Below, piece after piece: positions 27,571-36,635 of a stretch of DNA of 64,000 nucleotides (position 1 is its first letter; each line of letters starts with the position of its first letter). This DNA comes from an uncultured Litoreibacter sp. (GTDB taxonomy: Bacteria; Pseudomonadota; Alphaproteobacteria; Rhodobacterales; Rhodobacteraceae). The notes under the pieces were generated by a model. It was given only the letters and a program-made list of their open reading frames with translations, did no database searches and was not told where the DNA came from. The stretch is from the NCBI GenBank assembly GCA_947494435.1, contig CANLUY010000001.1, forward strand, positions 1,912,001 to 1,976,000, read 5' to 3'. The position numbers and the translations under genes were made by a program.

Positions 27571-28452
27571 ATGAGCGACATTGGATTTATTGGCCTTGGC
27601 CTGATGGGCGACGCAATGGTGCAGCGGCTGCAGGCGAAGGGGCATGCGTTGACGGTTGTCGCGAACACATCGCGAGCGAATGTTGACGCGGCTGTGGCGC
27701 GTGGTGCGGTTGAGGTTGGCACGGCCCGTGAAGTGGCTGCAGCGTCTGACATCGTGATGCTGTGCATGGGTACGTCGGATCAGGTGGAAAGCCGGATGAA
27801 CGGGGATGACGGCGTGATCGCTGGGCTGCGCCCGGGCGCGGTTGTGATTGACTTCGGGACGTCTTTGCCTGCGTCCACACGGGCGCTGGGTGAGGCTGTG
27901 GCTGCGGCTGGCGGGGCATATCTGGACGGGCCTTTGGGAAGGACTCCGGCGCATGCAGTAGACGGTTTGCTGAACATCATGTGTTCGGGCGATAAGGCCG
28001 CGTTTGATCGCGTGAAGCCGGTTTTGGATGATCTGGGTGAGAATGTGTTCCATCTGGGCGCGCTCGGTTCTGGTCATACGATCAAGCTGATCAACAATTT
28101 CTTCGGCATGACCGTGGCCAATGCTATGGCGGAGGCTTTTGCGATGGCCGATAAGCAGGGCGTGGATCGTCAGGCTCTGTATGATGTGATGAGCGCAGGG
28201 CCGTTGCATTCGGGCATGATGGATTTTGTCAAAGGCTACGGTGTGGATGGTGATCCGGCGCAGCTGGCTTTTGCGATCAAGAATGCGGCCAAGGACGTTG
28301 GCTATTACGCGACGATGGCGGAGGATGCAGGGGTGGATTCGATCATGTCGAAGTCAACGTTGCATGCGCTCAGCGCGGCGCGTGACACCGGGCGTGGCGA
28401 AGATATGGTGAGCCAGATGGTCGATTTCTATGCCGATCATTTCAAAGGCTAA
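27571..28452 (+). CDS. NAD(P)-dependent beta-hydroxyacid dehydrogenase (3-HIBADH family)
   Basis: The 293-residue protein has the cofactor motif GFIGLGLMGDAMVQRL, the substrate segment DGPLGRTPAHA where family members have DAPVSGG, and the catalytic Lys in GHTIKLINNF. The family includes tartronate-semialdehyde reductase and 3-hydroxyisobutyrate dehydrogenase. The altered substrate segment suggests a different acid. The ATG at 27571 follows a GGAGAG ribosome site; starts further upstream run into the flavoenzyme gene. Confidence 0.9.
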   Translation: MSDIGFIGLGLMGDAMVQRLQAKGHALTVVANTSRANVDAAVARGAVEVGTAREVAAASDIVMLCMGTSDQVESRMNGDDGVIAGLRPGAVVIDFGTSLPASTRALGEAVAAAGGAYLDGPLGRTPAHAVDGLLNIMCSGDKAAFDRVKPVLDDLGENVFHLGALGSGHTIKLINNFFGMTVANAMAEAFAMADKQGVDRQALYDVMSAGPLHSGMMDFVKGYGVDGDPAQLAFAIKNAAKDVGYYATMAEDAGVDSIMSKSTLHALSAARDTGRGEDMVSQMVDFYADHFKG

Positions 28453-29361
28453 GTGAGCCGCGTTGCGATCCATGCGAATGAGGACCGCGCCCAGCTAGGC
28501 ATTGCGATGATGCTGGCAGCGTGGTTCTTTTTCTCGCTGATTGATACCTCTGTGAAATGGCTTGTGCTTGCGGGATTGCCCGCGTTGCAACTGGCCTTCA
28601 TGCGCTATTTTGCGCATTTCTTTATCTCGACATTTTTGGTTTTGCGCGGTGGGGCAGACCTTGAGCGGTTCAAGACCGCGCAGCCCGGATGGGTGATCTT
28701 TCGGGCGTATTTGTTGACGGCCTCTACGGCGTTCAATTTCATTGCATTGCTCTATTTGCCGCTGACAGTGACAGCAGCGATCATGTTCACCTCGCCGATC
28801 ATTGTGTGTCTGCTCGGCTGGCCGATGTTGGGGGAGCTGACGGGGCCGTGGCGTATTTTTGGTATTTTGATGGGGTTCATCGGCGTCTTGATCGTGATGC
28901 GGCCCTTTGGGGAGCATTTCCACTGGGCGATGCTGCTCTCGATCCACAATGCGGTGGCATTGGCGCTCTATTCGATCATCACGCGCAAGCTGGCGGGCGT
29001 GGTCGCGACGGAGACGATGCAGTTCTATATGGGGGCATTTGGGACGATGGCCTTGCTGCCGTTTGCGATCTGGCACTGGACCAATCCTGCGACCGCATTT
29101 GATTGGGTCGTGATGGTACTGCTGGGCGTTTGGGGCTGGGCGGGGCATGAGATTTTGACGCGGGCGCATAGGTTTGCGGCGGCCAACACGCTGATGCCCT
29201 ATACCTATTCCTTCCTGATCTACCTGACGGCGTCGAGCTATTTGATCTGGGGGCATATTCCCGATTTTTACACCATGCTGGGGGCGGCTATTATTATTGG
29301 CTCTGGCCTCTTGATCTGGGCGCGGGAGCGGCGGAAATTAAGGGAGGTTGCACATGGATAA
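28453..29361 (+). CDS. DMT-superfamily transporter (EamA repeats)
   Basis: The 302-residue protein has about ten hydrophobic helices arranged as two EamA repeats, with the VTAAIMFTSPIIVCLLG and NTLMPYTYSFLIYL segments typical of the first and second repeat. It is an inner-membrane carrier, probably an exporter. The GTG start lies directly after the stop of the previous gene. Within a catabolic operon it may remove a toxic intermediate or a by-product; nothing in the sequence shows the substrate. Confidence 0.87.
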   Translation: MSRVAIHANEDRAQLGIAMMLAAWFFFSLIDTSVKWLVLAGLPALQLAFMRYFAHFFISTFLVLRGGADLERFKTAQPGWVIFRAYLLTASTAFNFIALLYLPLTVTAAIMFTSPIIVCLLGWPMLGELTGPWRIFGILMGFIGVLIVMRPFGEHFHWAMLLSIHNAVALALYSIITRKLAGVVATETMQFYMGAFGTMALLPFAIWHWTNPATAFDWVVMVLLGVWGWAGHEILTRAHRFAAANTLMPYTYSFLIYLTASSYLIWGHIPDFYTMLGAAIIIGSGLLIWARERRKLREVAHG

Positions 29362-30361
29362 ACCTATTCGGATCGGGATCGTGGGGATTGATCACCGGCA
29401 TATCTACGGCATGGCGGCTCAGATGCAGGCGGTGGGCTGCGAGTTGGTGTGCTGGTGGACGGAAGGCGCTCCGGCGACGTTAGAGGGATTTATGAAGCGC
29501 TTCCCGGATTTGCCAAGGGTTCAGACGGCTGCCGAGGTCATCGAGCGCGATGATATCGACCTGATCTTGCTCTCGGGCATTCCTGCGGACCGCGCGGATC
29601 AAGCGATTGCAGCGATGAAGGCTGGCAAGGATGTGATGAGCGACAAGCCGGGGTGTACGGACCTGCCGCAGCTAGCGGCAATCAAGGACTGTGTGGCGGA
29701 GACGGGGCGCATCTGGTCGATTGATTTCTCGGAGCGGTTTGAGGTGCCTGCGGTCACAAAGGCGGCGGAGCTTGTGGCGGAAGGGGCCATTGGGCGGGTC
29801 ATTCAGACGATAGGTATCGGGCCGCATCGGTTGAACCTGAACACGCGGCCGGATTGGTTTTACGAGCGTGATCGGTTTGGCGGGATCCTGACGGACATTG
29901 CCTCACATCAGATTGACCAGTTTCTGTTCTTCACGGGCTCTACGGACGCGCGGATCACCTTGGCCAGCACAGGTAATTTCGGCAATCCTGCGACGCCGGA
30001 GCTTCAGGATTTCGGCCAGATCGCTTTGGAAAGCGAGCAAGGCATGGGCTATATCCGTGTCGATTGGTTCACCCCTGAGGCGCTGCCGACATGGGGTGAC
30101 GGGCGGCTGATGCTGCTGGGCACGGAAGGCACCATTGAGCTACGCAAATATGTCGATGTGGGTGGCGCGGAAGGCGGCGACCATCTGTTCCTTGTCAATG
30201 GCACACGCTGCGAGCGGATAGACTGTAAAGATGCGGGACTGCCGTATTTCGCCCGCCTGGCCGATGACATCCGCAATCGAACTGAGACAGCGATGCCGCA
30301 GGCTCATGCGTTCAAAGTGATGGAACTGGCGATTACTGCGCAAGAGATGTCTGAAGCTTAG
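29354..30361 (+). CDS. Second Gfo/Idh/MocA-family oxidoreductase
   Basis: The 335-residue protein has the Rossmann start IRIGIVGIDHRHIYGMAAQM, SDKPGCTDLP in place of the usual EKP motif (so Asp replaces Glu, Lys is kept), and a DIASHQIDQFLFF segment in the catalytic domain. The ATG at 29354 was preferred because GGGAGG lies 6 bases upstream; the TTG at 29348 has no such site. It overlaps the transporter gene by 8 bases and the convergent kynU by 4. It is the last gene of the TRAP-linked cluster. Confidence 0.87.
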   Translation: MDKPIRIGIVGIDHRHIYGMAAQMQAVGCELVCWWTEGAPATLEGFMKRFPDLPRVQTAAEVIERDDIDLILLSGIPADRADQAIAAMKAGKDVMSDKPGCTDLPQLAAIKDCVAETGRIWSIDFSERFEVPAVTKAAELVAEGAIGRVIQTIGIGPHRLNLNTRPDWFYERDRFGGILTDIASHQIDQFLFFTGSTDARITLASTGNFGNPATPELQDFGQIALESEQGMGYIRVDWFTPEALPTWGDGRLMLLGTEGTIELRKYVDVGGAEGGDHLFLVNGTRCERIDCKDAGLPYFARLADDIRNRTETAMPQAHAFKVMELAITAQEMSEA

Positions 30362-31548
30362 GTAACGCGGCTTTTCGTTTTGTATTCCGGCCGATCCCAA
30401 AGCTTGTTGTCGAGCACGTCTGCAATGCGCGTAACAGCTTCTGTCACATCGCCCGCGTCGATATAGAGCGGCGTGAAGCCGAAGCGCATGACGTTCGGGG
30501 CACGGAAATCGCCGATTACGCCTTTGGCGATGACGGCTTGCATGGCGGCGTAGCCATTCTCAAATGCGAAGGAGACTTGGCTGCCGCGCTCATTGCCGTT
30601 GCGGGGACTGATTAGCGTGAGATCGGGGCAGCGGCCCTCAACCTCCGTGATGAACTGGTCGCAAAGCGCGATGGAGGCGGCGCGGATGTCGGACATTTCC
30701 ACGCCCTCCCAAACGGTCAGTGCGGCTTCGAGCGCGGCCATTTGCAAGACGGGCGGGGTGCCGACCCGCATACGCTCGATCCCTTGGCCGGGGCGGTAGT
30801 TTTGCTCAAATGCGAAGGGCGCGTCATGGCCAAGCCAGCCAGACAGGGCGGGGTCGATTTGAGGCGCGAGATCGGGGCGCACATAGATGAAGGCGGGCGC
30901 GCCGGGGCCGCCATTGAGGTATTTGTAGGTGCAGCCGATGGCGAATTCGCATTTGGAGCCGTGCAGGTCCACCTCGATCGCACCTGCGGAATGGGCGAGG
31001 TCCCATATCATTACGGCGCCTGCGTCATGGGCCTGTTTCGTGATCGCGGTCATGTCGTGTTTGCGGCCGGTGCGGTAATCGACTTCGGTCAGCATGACGG
31101 TGGCGATGGTATCGTCAATATGTTGGGTGACGTCTTCGGGGTCCACGACGCGCAGCTCGTAGCCTGCGTCTTTGAGGCGGATCAGCCCCTCGGCCATGTA
31201 CAGGTCCGTGGGAAAGTTGCCGTTGTCTGACAGGATCACTTTGCGCTTGGGCCGCATCGCGATGGCTGCGGAGAGCGCTTGGAACACTTTGATCGAGAGC
31301 GTGTCGCCCATGACGACGGACCCTTCTGGCGCGCCGATCAGGCGTCCGACTGTGTTGCCGACCTCAGACGGTTGGGCCATCCAGCCGCAGGTGTTCCAGC
31401 CCTTGATCAACTGCTCGCCCCACTCCGCGCTCAGCGTGTGTTGCACGCGGTCGGTTACGGCTTTTGGCAAAGGGCCAAGGGAGTTGCCGTCGAGGTAGAT
31501 CATGCCGTCGGGCAAGTGAAACAGGTCTTTGCGGGGGAGCGACATCAC
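30358..31548 (-). CDS. kynU: Kynureninase
   Basis: The 396-residue PLP enzyme cleaves kynurenine to anthranilate and alanine. The cofactor Lys209 is in [10 protein letters not shown], preceded by [11 protein letters not shown] with the Asp that holds the pyridine nitrogen; the start [12 protein letters not shown] is typical of the family. It overlaps kynA by ATGA, so the two enzymes are coupled. Kynurenine formamidase (kynB), the step between them, was not found here. Confidence 0.95.
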   Translation of the reverse strand: MMSLPRKDLFHLPDGMIYLDGNSLGPLPKAVTDRVQHTLSAEWGEQLIKGWNTCGWMAQPSEVGNTVGRLIGAPEGSVVMGDTLSIKVFQALSAAIAMRPKRKVILSDNGNFPTDLYMAEGLIRLKDAGYELRVVDPEDVTQHIDDTIATVMLTEVDYRTGRKHDMTAITKQAHDAGAVMIWDLAHSAGAIEVDLHGSKCEFAIGCTYKYLNGGPGAPAFIYVRPDLAPQIDPALSGWLGHDAPFAFEQNYRPGQGIERMRVGTPPVLQMAALEAALTVWEGVEMSDIRAASIALCDQFITEVEGRCPDLTLISPRNGNERGSQVSFAFENGYAAMQAVIAKGVIGDFRAPNVMRFGFTPLYIDAGDVTEAVTRIADVLDNKLWDRPEYKTKSRVT

Positions 31549-32378
31549 AGGTCTCCTCTCATATGCCAGAGTTCGGGGAACAGCTCGACCTCGAGCATGC
31601 GGCGCAGGTATTTGACGCCACTTGTGCCGCCGGTGCCGCGTTTGAAACCTATGACGCGTTCCACTGTTGTGACGTGGTTAAAACGCCAGCGGCGGAAATA
31701 GTCTTCGAGATCAACGAGTTTCTCGGCGAGTTGGTAGAGCATCCAATGCTCGTTTGGCGCGCGGTAGATTTCGGCCCATGCCGCGATGACGGCGTCGTTG
31801 GATGTATGCGGTCCGTCCATCTTATATGTGTCGGGGGCGAATTCTGTATTCAGCTCAGTTTCCAACGCGCGCAAGGCGACGTGGTAGAGGGAGGGTTGGG
31901 TCAGTTCGAATGCCAACATTTTGTGCAGCTCGGGCCGGTGTTCGTGGACCTTCATCATCGCGGTGTTGCGGTTGCCGAGCATGAATTCGATTAAACGGTA
32001 TTGGTGCGATTGAAAGCCCGACGACGCGCCGAGGTCGTCGCGAAACGTGGTGTAATCGCTGGGCGTCATGGTGCGCAGCACATCCCATGCGTTGTTCAGC
32101 TGCTCAAAGATGCGCGCCACGCGGGAGAGCATTTTGAAGACCTGATCGGGCTGGTCTTGCAGCATCAACTCGCGGCTGGCGTTCAGTTCATGCAGGATCA
32201 GACGCATCCACAGCTCAGAGGTTTGGTGCTGCACGATGAAGAGCATCTCGTCATGCGCCTCAGACATCGGGCGCTGGCCGTGCAACAGACCGTCGATGTT
32301 GAGGTAATCGCCATAGCTCATGTCCTTGGCGAAAGACATTTTCGCGCCGTCATCTTCCGGATTGTAGCTGTTGGTCAT
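31545..32378 (-). CDS. kynA: Tryptophan 2,3-dioxygenase
   Basis: The 277-residue heme enzyme opens the indole ring of tryptophan to N-formylkynurenine. Recognition rests on [12 protein letters not shown], the [17 protein letters not shown] segment with the substrate-contacting residues, and the C-terminal [18 protein letters not shown] segment, where His235 is the proximal heme ligand. It lies 102 bases downstream of the amino-acid binding-protein gene in the same direction and may be cotranscribed with it. Confidence 0.95.
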   Translation of the reverse strand: MTNSYNPEDDGAKMSFAKDMSYGDYLNIDGLLHGQRPMSEAHDEMLFIVQHQTSELWMRLILHELNASRELMLQDQPDQVFKMLSRVARIFEQLNNAWDVLRTMTPSDYTTFRDDLGASSGFQSHQYRLIEFMLGNRNTAMMKVHEHRPELHKMLAFELTQPSLYHVALRALETELNTEFAPDTYKMDGPHTSNDAVIAAWAEIYRAPNEHWMLYQLAEKLVDLEDYFRRWRFNHVTTVERVIGFKRGTGGTSGVKYLRRMLEVELFPELWHMRGDL

Positions 32379-32480
32379 TGCGCGCCTTGGATGTGGAGGT
32401 GTCTTGGCGCGAGCCTATGGCAGAATGTCAGCCATGGCGAGGTGTGACGGGCCTTGGAACCGGCCCGCCACGAAGTTTTT

Positions 32481-33251
32481 TTACAGGCCCCATTTGGCCT
32501 TGTTGGCGTCAAAGAAGCCTTTTGCTTCTTTCACTTTGACCCAGTTGTTGACGTAGTTGATCCAGACTTGATCGTCTTGTGGCAACAGCATCGCGATGGG
32601 GGACGGGGAGCGTGGTTCTGCGCCTTCAACGACGGCAACGCCGAACTTCTCTTCCAGCGTTGCGCCTTCAATGTTGGATGTGATGAACACATCCGCGCGG
32701 CCCGCGAGCACTTCCTGATAGCCACGTGCTGGCGCTTCAACAACTTTGATGTCGGCGTTCGGATACCATTCCTTCACCAGTTTCTCGAATGTGGTGCCGA
32801 GGGTCGTGGCGACTTTGACGCCGGGTTGGTTGATCGCGTCATGGTCCGCGAATTTACCCGCGTTTTCTTTCGCGGTGAATGGCAGGATTTCTACGGCGAT
32901 GTAGCTTTCAGAGAAGCCCGCCGCTTTCATCCGTGCGGGTGAGATCGAGGCGGAACCGGTGATATGATACTGGCCAGCAACGACGCCGTTGACGAGGGTT
33001 TTCCAGTCGGTTGGTACAAACTCGACTTCCACGCCCAGATCTGCGGCCAGTTCGGTCATGATGTCGATATCAAACCCTTTGTAGCTGTTGGTCGCGGGAT
33101 CGCGGACGGACATCGGGTTCCAGTCGCCGGTTGTGCCCACTTTGAGAACCCCTGCGTCGAGGATTTCGTTCAATGCGGACTGCGCGTGCGCCGCACCGGC
33201 AAGTGCGAGGCTGACGGCAGCGACGGCTGCGGTTTTGAAGATTTTGTTCAT
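32481..33251 (-). CDS. Amino-acid ABC transporter substrate-binding protein (cyclohexadienyl-dehydratase-like group)
   Basis: The 256-residue protein has a signal peptide (residues 1-23, ending GAAHA) and the SBP family 3 fold, with GVLKVGTTGDWNPMS, YKGFDIDIMTELAADLGV and GSASISPARMKAAGFSE. The start LNEILDAGVLKVGTTGDW resembles the group that also contains cyclohexadienyl dehydratases. It is divergent from the matching ATPase and permease genes and upstream of kynA and kynU, so tryptophan or kynurenine is a plausible ligand. Confidence 0.88.
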   Translation of the reverse strand: MNKIFKTAAVAAVSLALAGAAHAQSALNEILDAGVLKVGTTGDWNPMSVRDPATNSYKGFDIDIMTELAADLGVEVEFVPTDWKTLVNGVVAGQYHITGSASISPARMKAAGFSESYIAVEILPFTAKENAGKFADHDAINQPGVKVATTLGTTFEKLVKEWYPNADIKVVEAPARGYQEVLAGRADVFITSNIEGATLEEKFGVAVVEGAEPRSPSPIAMLLPQDDQVWINYVNNWVKVKEAKGFFDANKAKWGL

Positions 33252-33316
33252 GGGAACTCCGATGTTATGTCGTCAATGTCGAGGTGTTGATGCATATTAT
33301 GGCCTTGCGCAAGGGA

Positions 33317-33337
33317 TTGTCACTAGCGCAGTGTCAA
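33317..33337. promoter_or_regulatory. Inverted repeat in the divergent ABC promoter
   Basis: TTGTCACT and AGTGTCAA face each other across AGCGC, with 7 of 8 positions symmetric. The element lies in the 120-base region between the divergent binding-protein and ATPase genes. It is a candidate operator controlling both, but no regulator gene adjoins it. Confidence 0.4.
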
Positions 33338-33371
33338 CTAAACTTTACAATTGCTGAAAAAGTGAGGGGCA

Positions 33372-34112
33372 ATGGCCCAGCCATCTATCGAGCTTGTCGA
33401 TGTAAACAAGTGGTTTGGCACGTTTCACGTGCTCAAAGACATCAATTTAAGCGTGGATGCGGGCGAACGGGTGGTAATTTGCGGGCCGTCCGGCTCTGGC
33501 AAATCCACTGTCGTGCGCTGCATCAACCGCTTGGAAGAACATCAAAAGGGCGTGATCCGGTTGGACGGGCGCGAGCTGACCAATGATCCGGCGTCTGTCG
33601 CTTCTATCCAAGGGGATGTGGGCATGGTGTTTCAGCAGTTCAACCTGTTTCCACATCTCAGCGTGCTGGAAAATCTTGTGCTGGGGCCGATGAAAGCCCG
33701 CGGCCTGAGCCGCGAAGAGGCAGAGACCCCCGCGCGTCATTATCTGGAGCGGGTCCGAATCCCAGAACAAGCCAACAAGAAACCCTCCGAGTTATCTGGC
33801 GGGCAGCAGCAACGCGTGGCGATTGCGCGCTCGCTATGTATGGAGCCGAAGGTGCTGTTATTCGATGAGCCTACTTCGGCGCTGGATCCTGAGATGATCT
33901 CGGAAGTGTTGGACGTGATGGTCGAGTTGGCCGAAGAAGGGATGACGATGGTCGTCGTGACCCATGAGATGGGGTTTGCGCGCAAGGTGGCTGACAAGAT
34001 GGTGTTCATGGATGAGGGCGAGATTGTCGAACAATCCGCGCCGGAGGCGTTTTTCGCCAATCCGCAGACAGAGCGCTGCCGTAAATTCCTTAGCCAAATT
34101 TTGCAGCATTGA
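33372..34112 (+). CDS. Polar amino-acid ABC transporter ATPase
   Basis: The 246-residue ATPase has Walker [10 protein letters not shown] (about residues 39-47), the Q-loop [17 protein letters not shown], the signature [15 protein letters not shown], Walker [14 protein letters not shown] and the switch His in VVVTHEM. It is of the GlnQ/HisP type that energises import of polar amino acids. It pairs with the single permease gene downstream (gap 8 bases to the chosen start) and the divergent binding protein. Confidence 0.95.
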   Translation: MAQPSIELVDVNKWFGTFHVLKDINLSVDAGERVVICGPSGSGKSTVVRCINRLEEHQKGVIRLDGRELTNDPASVASIQGDVGMVFQQFNLFPHLSVLENLVLGPMKARGLSREEAETPARHYLERVRIPEQANKKPSELSGGQQQRVAIARSLCMEPKVLLFDEPTSALDPEMISEVLDVMVELAEEGMTMVVVTHEMGFARKVADKMVFMDEGEIVEQSAPEAFFANPQTERCRKFLSQILQH

Positions 34113-34120
34113 GGGGGCGC

Positions 34121-34882
34121 ATGATGAAACCGTTTCTTTTGCTCTCAACTCTGCTGTTGTTGGCGGGATGTTCGTCCAACGGCACGTGGGGGTGGTATGT
34201 TATCAATCCCACGACCGCCAGCGGGTGGACCAATATCAAATTCCTTGTCTCCGGCATGGGGAACACGATCCTGATCTCGGTCATCGCGGCGGCGATCTCG
34301 ATTGTGGTGGGGCTGGTCGTGGCCTTGCCCGGGCAATCTTCAAAGCGCGGATGGCGGATAGTGAACCGCGTCTATGTCGAATTCATCCGTTCCATCCCGT
34401 TGCTGCCAATGCTGTTTTGGGTGTTTTACGGGTTGCCGATCATCTTCAAATCCATGGGGCTGAACATTCCGATTGATCCGTTTTGGGGCGCGATCATCAC
34501 GCTTGCTATTTCTGACTCGGCGTTCACGGCAGAGATTTACCGATCCGGCATCCAGTCCATAGCTAAGGGGCAGAAGGAAGCGGCGCAGACCATCGGTCTG
34601 AACTACATCCAGACGATGCGCTATGTGATCCTGCCACAAGCGATCCGGCGGATTTTGCCGCCTTTGGCGAACCAGTTTATCTACATCGTGAAGATGAGCG
34701 CTTTTGCTTCGGTTATTGGTATGCAGGAACTGACGCGCCGCGCGAATGAGCTGGTGGTGACGGAATATCGCCCGCTTGAAATCTACACGCTGTTGATCGT
34801 GGAATATCTGATCCTTGTGCTGATTATCAGCGCGGGCGTGCGATGGTTGGAACGTAAAATGGGATCGGATGAAAGGGTCTAA
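34121..34882 (+). CDS. Polar amino-acid ABC transporter permease with lipobox-like N-terminus
   Basis: The 253-residue permease has the GNTILISVIAAAIS start of the HisM/GlnP family and the EAA loop QTIGLNYIQTMRYVILPQAIRRILPP. Only one permease is encoded, so it probably works as a homodimer. The first 20 residues end in LLLLAGCSS, a good lipoprotein signal, which is odd for an inner-membrane permease. ATG codons at 34121 and 34124 both fit the GAGGGGG ribosome site; a TTG at 34109 would overlap the ATPase stop. Confidence 0.9.
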   Translation: MMKPFLLLSTLLLLAGCSSNGTWGWYVINPTTASGWTNIKFLVSGMGNTILISVIAAAISIVVGLVVALPGQSSKRGWRIVNRVYVEFIRSIPLLPMLFWVFYGLPIIFKSMGLNIPIDPFWGAIITLAISDSAFTAEIYRSGIQSIAKGQKEAAQTIGLNYIQTMRYVILPQAIRRILPPLANQFIYIVKMSAFASVIGMQELTRRANELVVTEYRPLEIYTLLIVEYLILVLIISAGVRWLERKMGSDERV

Positions 34883-34886
34883 GGCT

Positions 34887-35225
34887 ATGGATTGGAAAGA
34901 GTTTCTGGCAGAGACAGAAGCAAATATTAGCACGCTGACGAAAGAAATCCCGCAGACGGCCAAAGGATTTGGCCAGATGGGACAGGCCGCGAAGGCGGAT
35001 GGTGCGTTGAGCGAAAAGACCAAGGAATTCATCGCCTTGGGTATCGCGATTGCCACACGATGTGACAGCTGTATCGGGTTTCATGTCCGCTCGCTGGTGC
35101 GGTTGGAGGCCACGCGGGAAGAACTTTGCGAAGCCTTAGCGATGGCGACCTACATGGGCGGCGGGCCGTCCTATGCTTATAGTGCTAAAGCATTGGAAGC
35201 CTATGACGCGTTTACCGCCAGTTGA
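34887..35225 (+). CDS. Carboxymuconolactone decarboxylase/AhpD-family protein
   Basis: The 112-residue protein has the AhpD-like CxxC-xxx-His site in RCDSCIGFHVRSLVR and the typical helical GGGPSYAYSA segment. Proteins with the CxxC motif act as thiol reductases in peroxide defence rather than as decarboxylases. The ATG at 34887 follows 4 bases after the permease stop. It ends 25 bases inside the convergent LysR gene. A link to tryptophan uptake is not obvious. Confidence 0.85.
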   Translation: MDWKEFLAETEANISTLTKEIPQTAKGFGQMGQAAKADGALSEKTKEFIALGIAIATRCDSCIGFHVRSLVRLEATREELCEALAMATYMGGGPSYAYSAKALEAYDAFTAS

Positions 35226-36052
35226 GCCACCGCGCTGTCTAGCCACGCCCATCCATCTCGCGCAGAGCGGTTGAACGTCAGATAAACGCGGCGGGTGAAA
35301 GTGGGGGCGTCTTGCAGGTAAGATAGCGTGCCGTTCTGGATGTGGTTGGTGACCAGCCGGTCCGGCAAATAAGCGCTGCCGCCGACGCGTAGTATGTGAT
35401 CCAGTCCGACGGTTGCATTGCCGAAATTCAAACGCGCTGTGTTGGCGTCCGCATAAGCCGCCGCATGATCGCGACCGAAGGCTTCGCCGGCCTCCACAAA
35501 CACATATCCCGGATCGAAACGCAGTGGGCTGTCAGGTCTGGTGGACACCAGAACCAGTCGATCCGCGTCGAGCTCGATTTGCCCCTGTCGCTGAGAGTTT
35601 GCCGCGCGGTGCGTAAAGGCCAGATCAGATTTTCCGTCCTTTAACCAAGCCGCGACATCCGCGTGGCTGCCCAGCCAGACGGAGATCGCAAGATCGGGAT
35701 GGTCGCGCTGCAGGTTGTGAAAGAAAACCTCCCCCAGTTCGGGCCAGAGATCGGTTTCGCAAGCCAGATTGCACACGCCTGATGTTCCATCGGGCAGCGC
35801 TGTTTCCTGCCGTGCCTGCCGCCAGAGATCTGCAATCGTATCGGCATAGCGATGAAGCCGCACGCCTGCACCCGTCATCGTCGCGCCGGATTTGGAGCGG
35901 TTGATCAGGGTTTGGCCCAGTTGATCTTCCAGCGAATGAAGCCGCGCCGTGACGGTTGATTGCGTGACATTCAAGACCTCGGAGGCGCGCACGAGGCTGC
36001 CCGTGTCGACGATGGTCAGGAAGGTGCGAAGCTCTTGCAGGTTCATTTTCAT
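35201..36052 (-). CDS. LysR-family transcriptional regulator
   Basis: The 283-residue protein begins with the winged helix LQELRTFLTIVDTGSLVRASEVLNV, including the recognition segment TQSTVTARLHSLEDQL, and continues with an effector-binding domain. It is divergent from the flavin reductase operon by about 90 bases and is the likely activator of it. Starts at 36052 and 36046 are both plausible; neither has a strong ribosome site. The 3' end overlaps the AhpD-like gene. Confidence 0.9.
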   Translation of the reverse strand: MKMNLQELRTFLTIVDTGSLVRASEVLNVTQSTVTARLHSLEDQLGQTLINRSKSGATMTGAGVRLHRYADTIADLWRQARQETALPDGTSGVCNLACETDLWPELGEVFFHNLQRDHPDLAISVWLGSHADVAAWLKDGKSDLAFTHRAANSQRQGQIELDADRLVLVSTRPDSPLRFDPGYVFVEAGEAFGRDHAAAYADANTARLNFGNATVGLDHILRVGGSAYLPDRLVTNHIQNGTLSYLQDAPTFTRRVYLTFNRSARDGWAWLDSAVAQLAVNAS

Positions 36053-36066
36053 TAATTCGGATATTT

Positions 36067-36091
36067 CGAATGTATTGTCCAATATTATTCG
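36067..36091. promoter_or_regulatory. Candidate LysR box
   Basis: CGAAT at 36067-36071 and ATTCG at 36087-36091 form an inverted repeat with a 15-base AT-rich spacer containing further partial symmetry. It lies between the divergent LysR and flavin reductase genes, where a LysR regulator normally binds. Confidence 0.35.
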
Positions 36092-36143
36092 TTTTTCTGA
36101 ATGTTGAATTGCCTTTACTCTTTTGACCGAGGGAGGAGTTCAG

Positions 36144-36635
36144 ATGCAGATGGTCGATCGCACGAAGTTTATTTCTGCCATGCGTCATGTCGCGAGCAGT
36201 GTCAGCGTGGTCACGACAAACGGTCTTGCGGGGCGGCACGGGGCGACCGTGTCAGCGTTCTGTTCGGTATCGGCTGATCCGCCCGCAGTTTTGGTGTGTT
36301 TGAATGCAGGCTCGAAGATCGCGCAATGCGTGACAGGCAATGGCGTGTTTCGGGTGAATGTGCTGCCGGACGGCGCCTCGCGCATTGCAAATCGGTTTGC
36401 GGGTTTGGACGATACAGATGTCACAGACCGGTTCGACGGAATGCCGGTCTGGGGCGACGTTCCGGCAATTTCCGGTGCGACGTCTTTGGTTTGCGAGCTG
36501 AGCCAAACGACGGTTGAGGGCACGCATTTGATCTGCATTGGACGCGTGACCGAGGTCAGTTTGGGGGCGGACGTGCCGCTGACCTATTTGGCCGGGCGGT
36601 ATCACACTTTAACACAAAGCGAGGTCGTACAATGA
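36144..36635 (+). CDS. Flavin reductase (HpaC-like, FMN-binding split barrel)
   Basis: The 163-residue protein has the split-barrel segments SVSVVTTNGLAGRHGATVSAFCSVSADPP and VNVLPDG of NAD(P)H:flavin oxidoreductases that supply reduced flavin to two-component monooxygenases. The ATG at 36144 follows GGGAGGAG; an upstream TTG at 36123 precedes that site and is unlikely. It is the first gene of the operon and most likely serves the luciferase-like monooxygenase three genes on. It overlaps the aldehyde dehydrogenase by ATGA. Confidence 0.9.
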   Translation: MQMVDRTKFISAMRHVASSVSVVTTNGLAGRHGATVSAFCSVSADPPAVLVCLNAGSKIAQCVTGNGVFRVNVLPDGASRIANRFAGLDDTDVTDRFDGMPVWGDVPAISGATSLVCELSQTTVEGTHLICIGRVTEVSLGADVPLTYLAGRYHTLTQSEVVQ

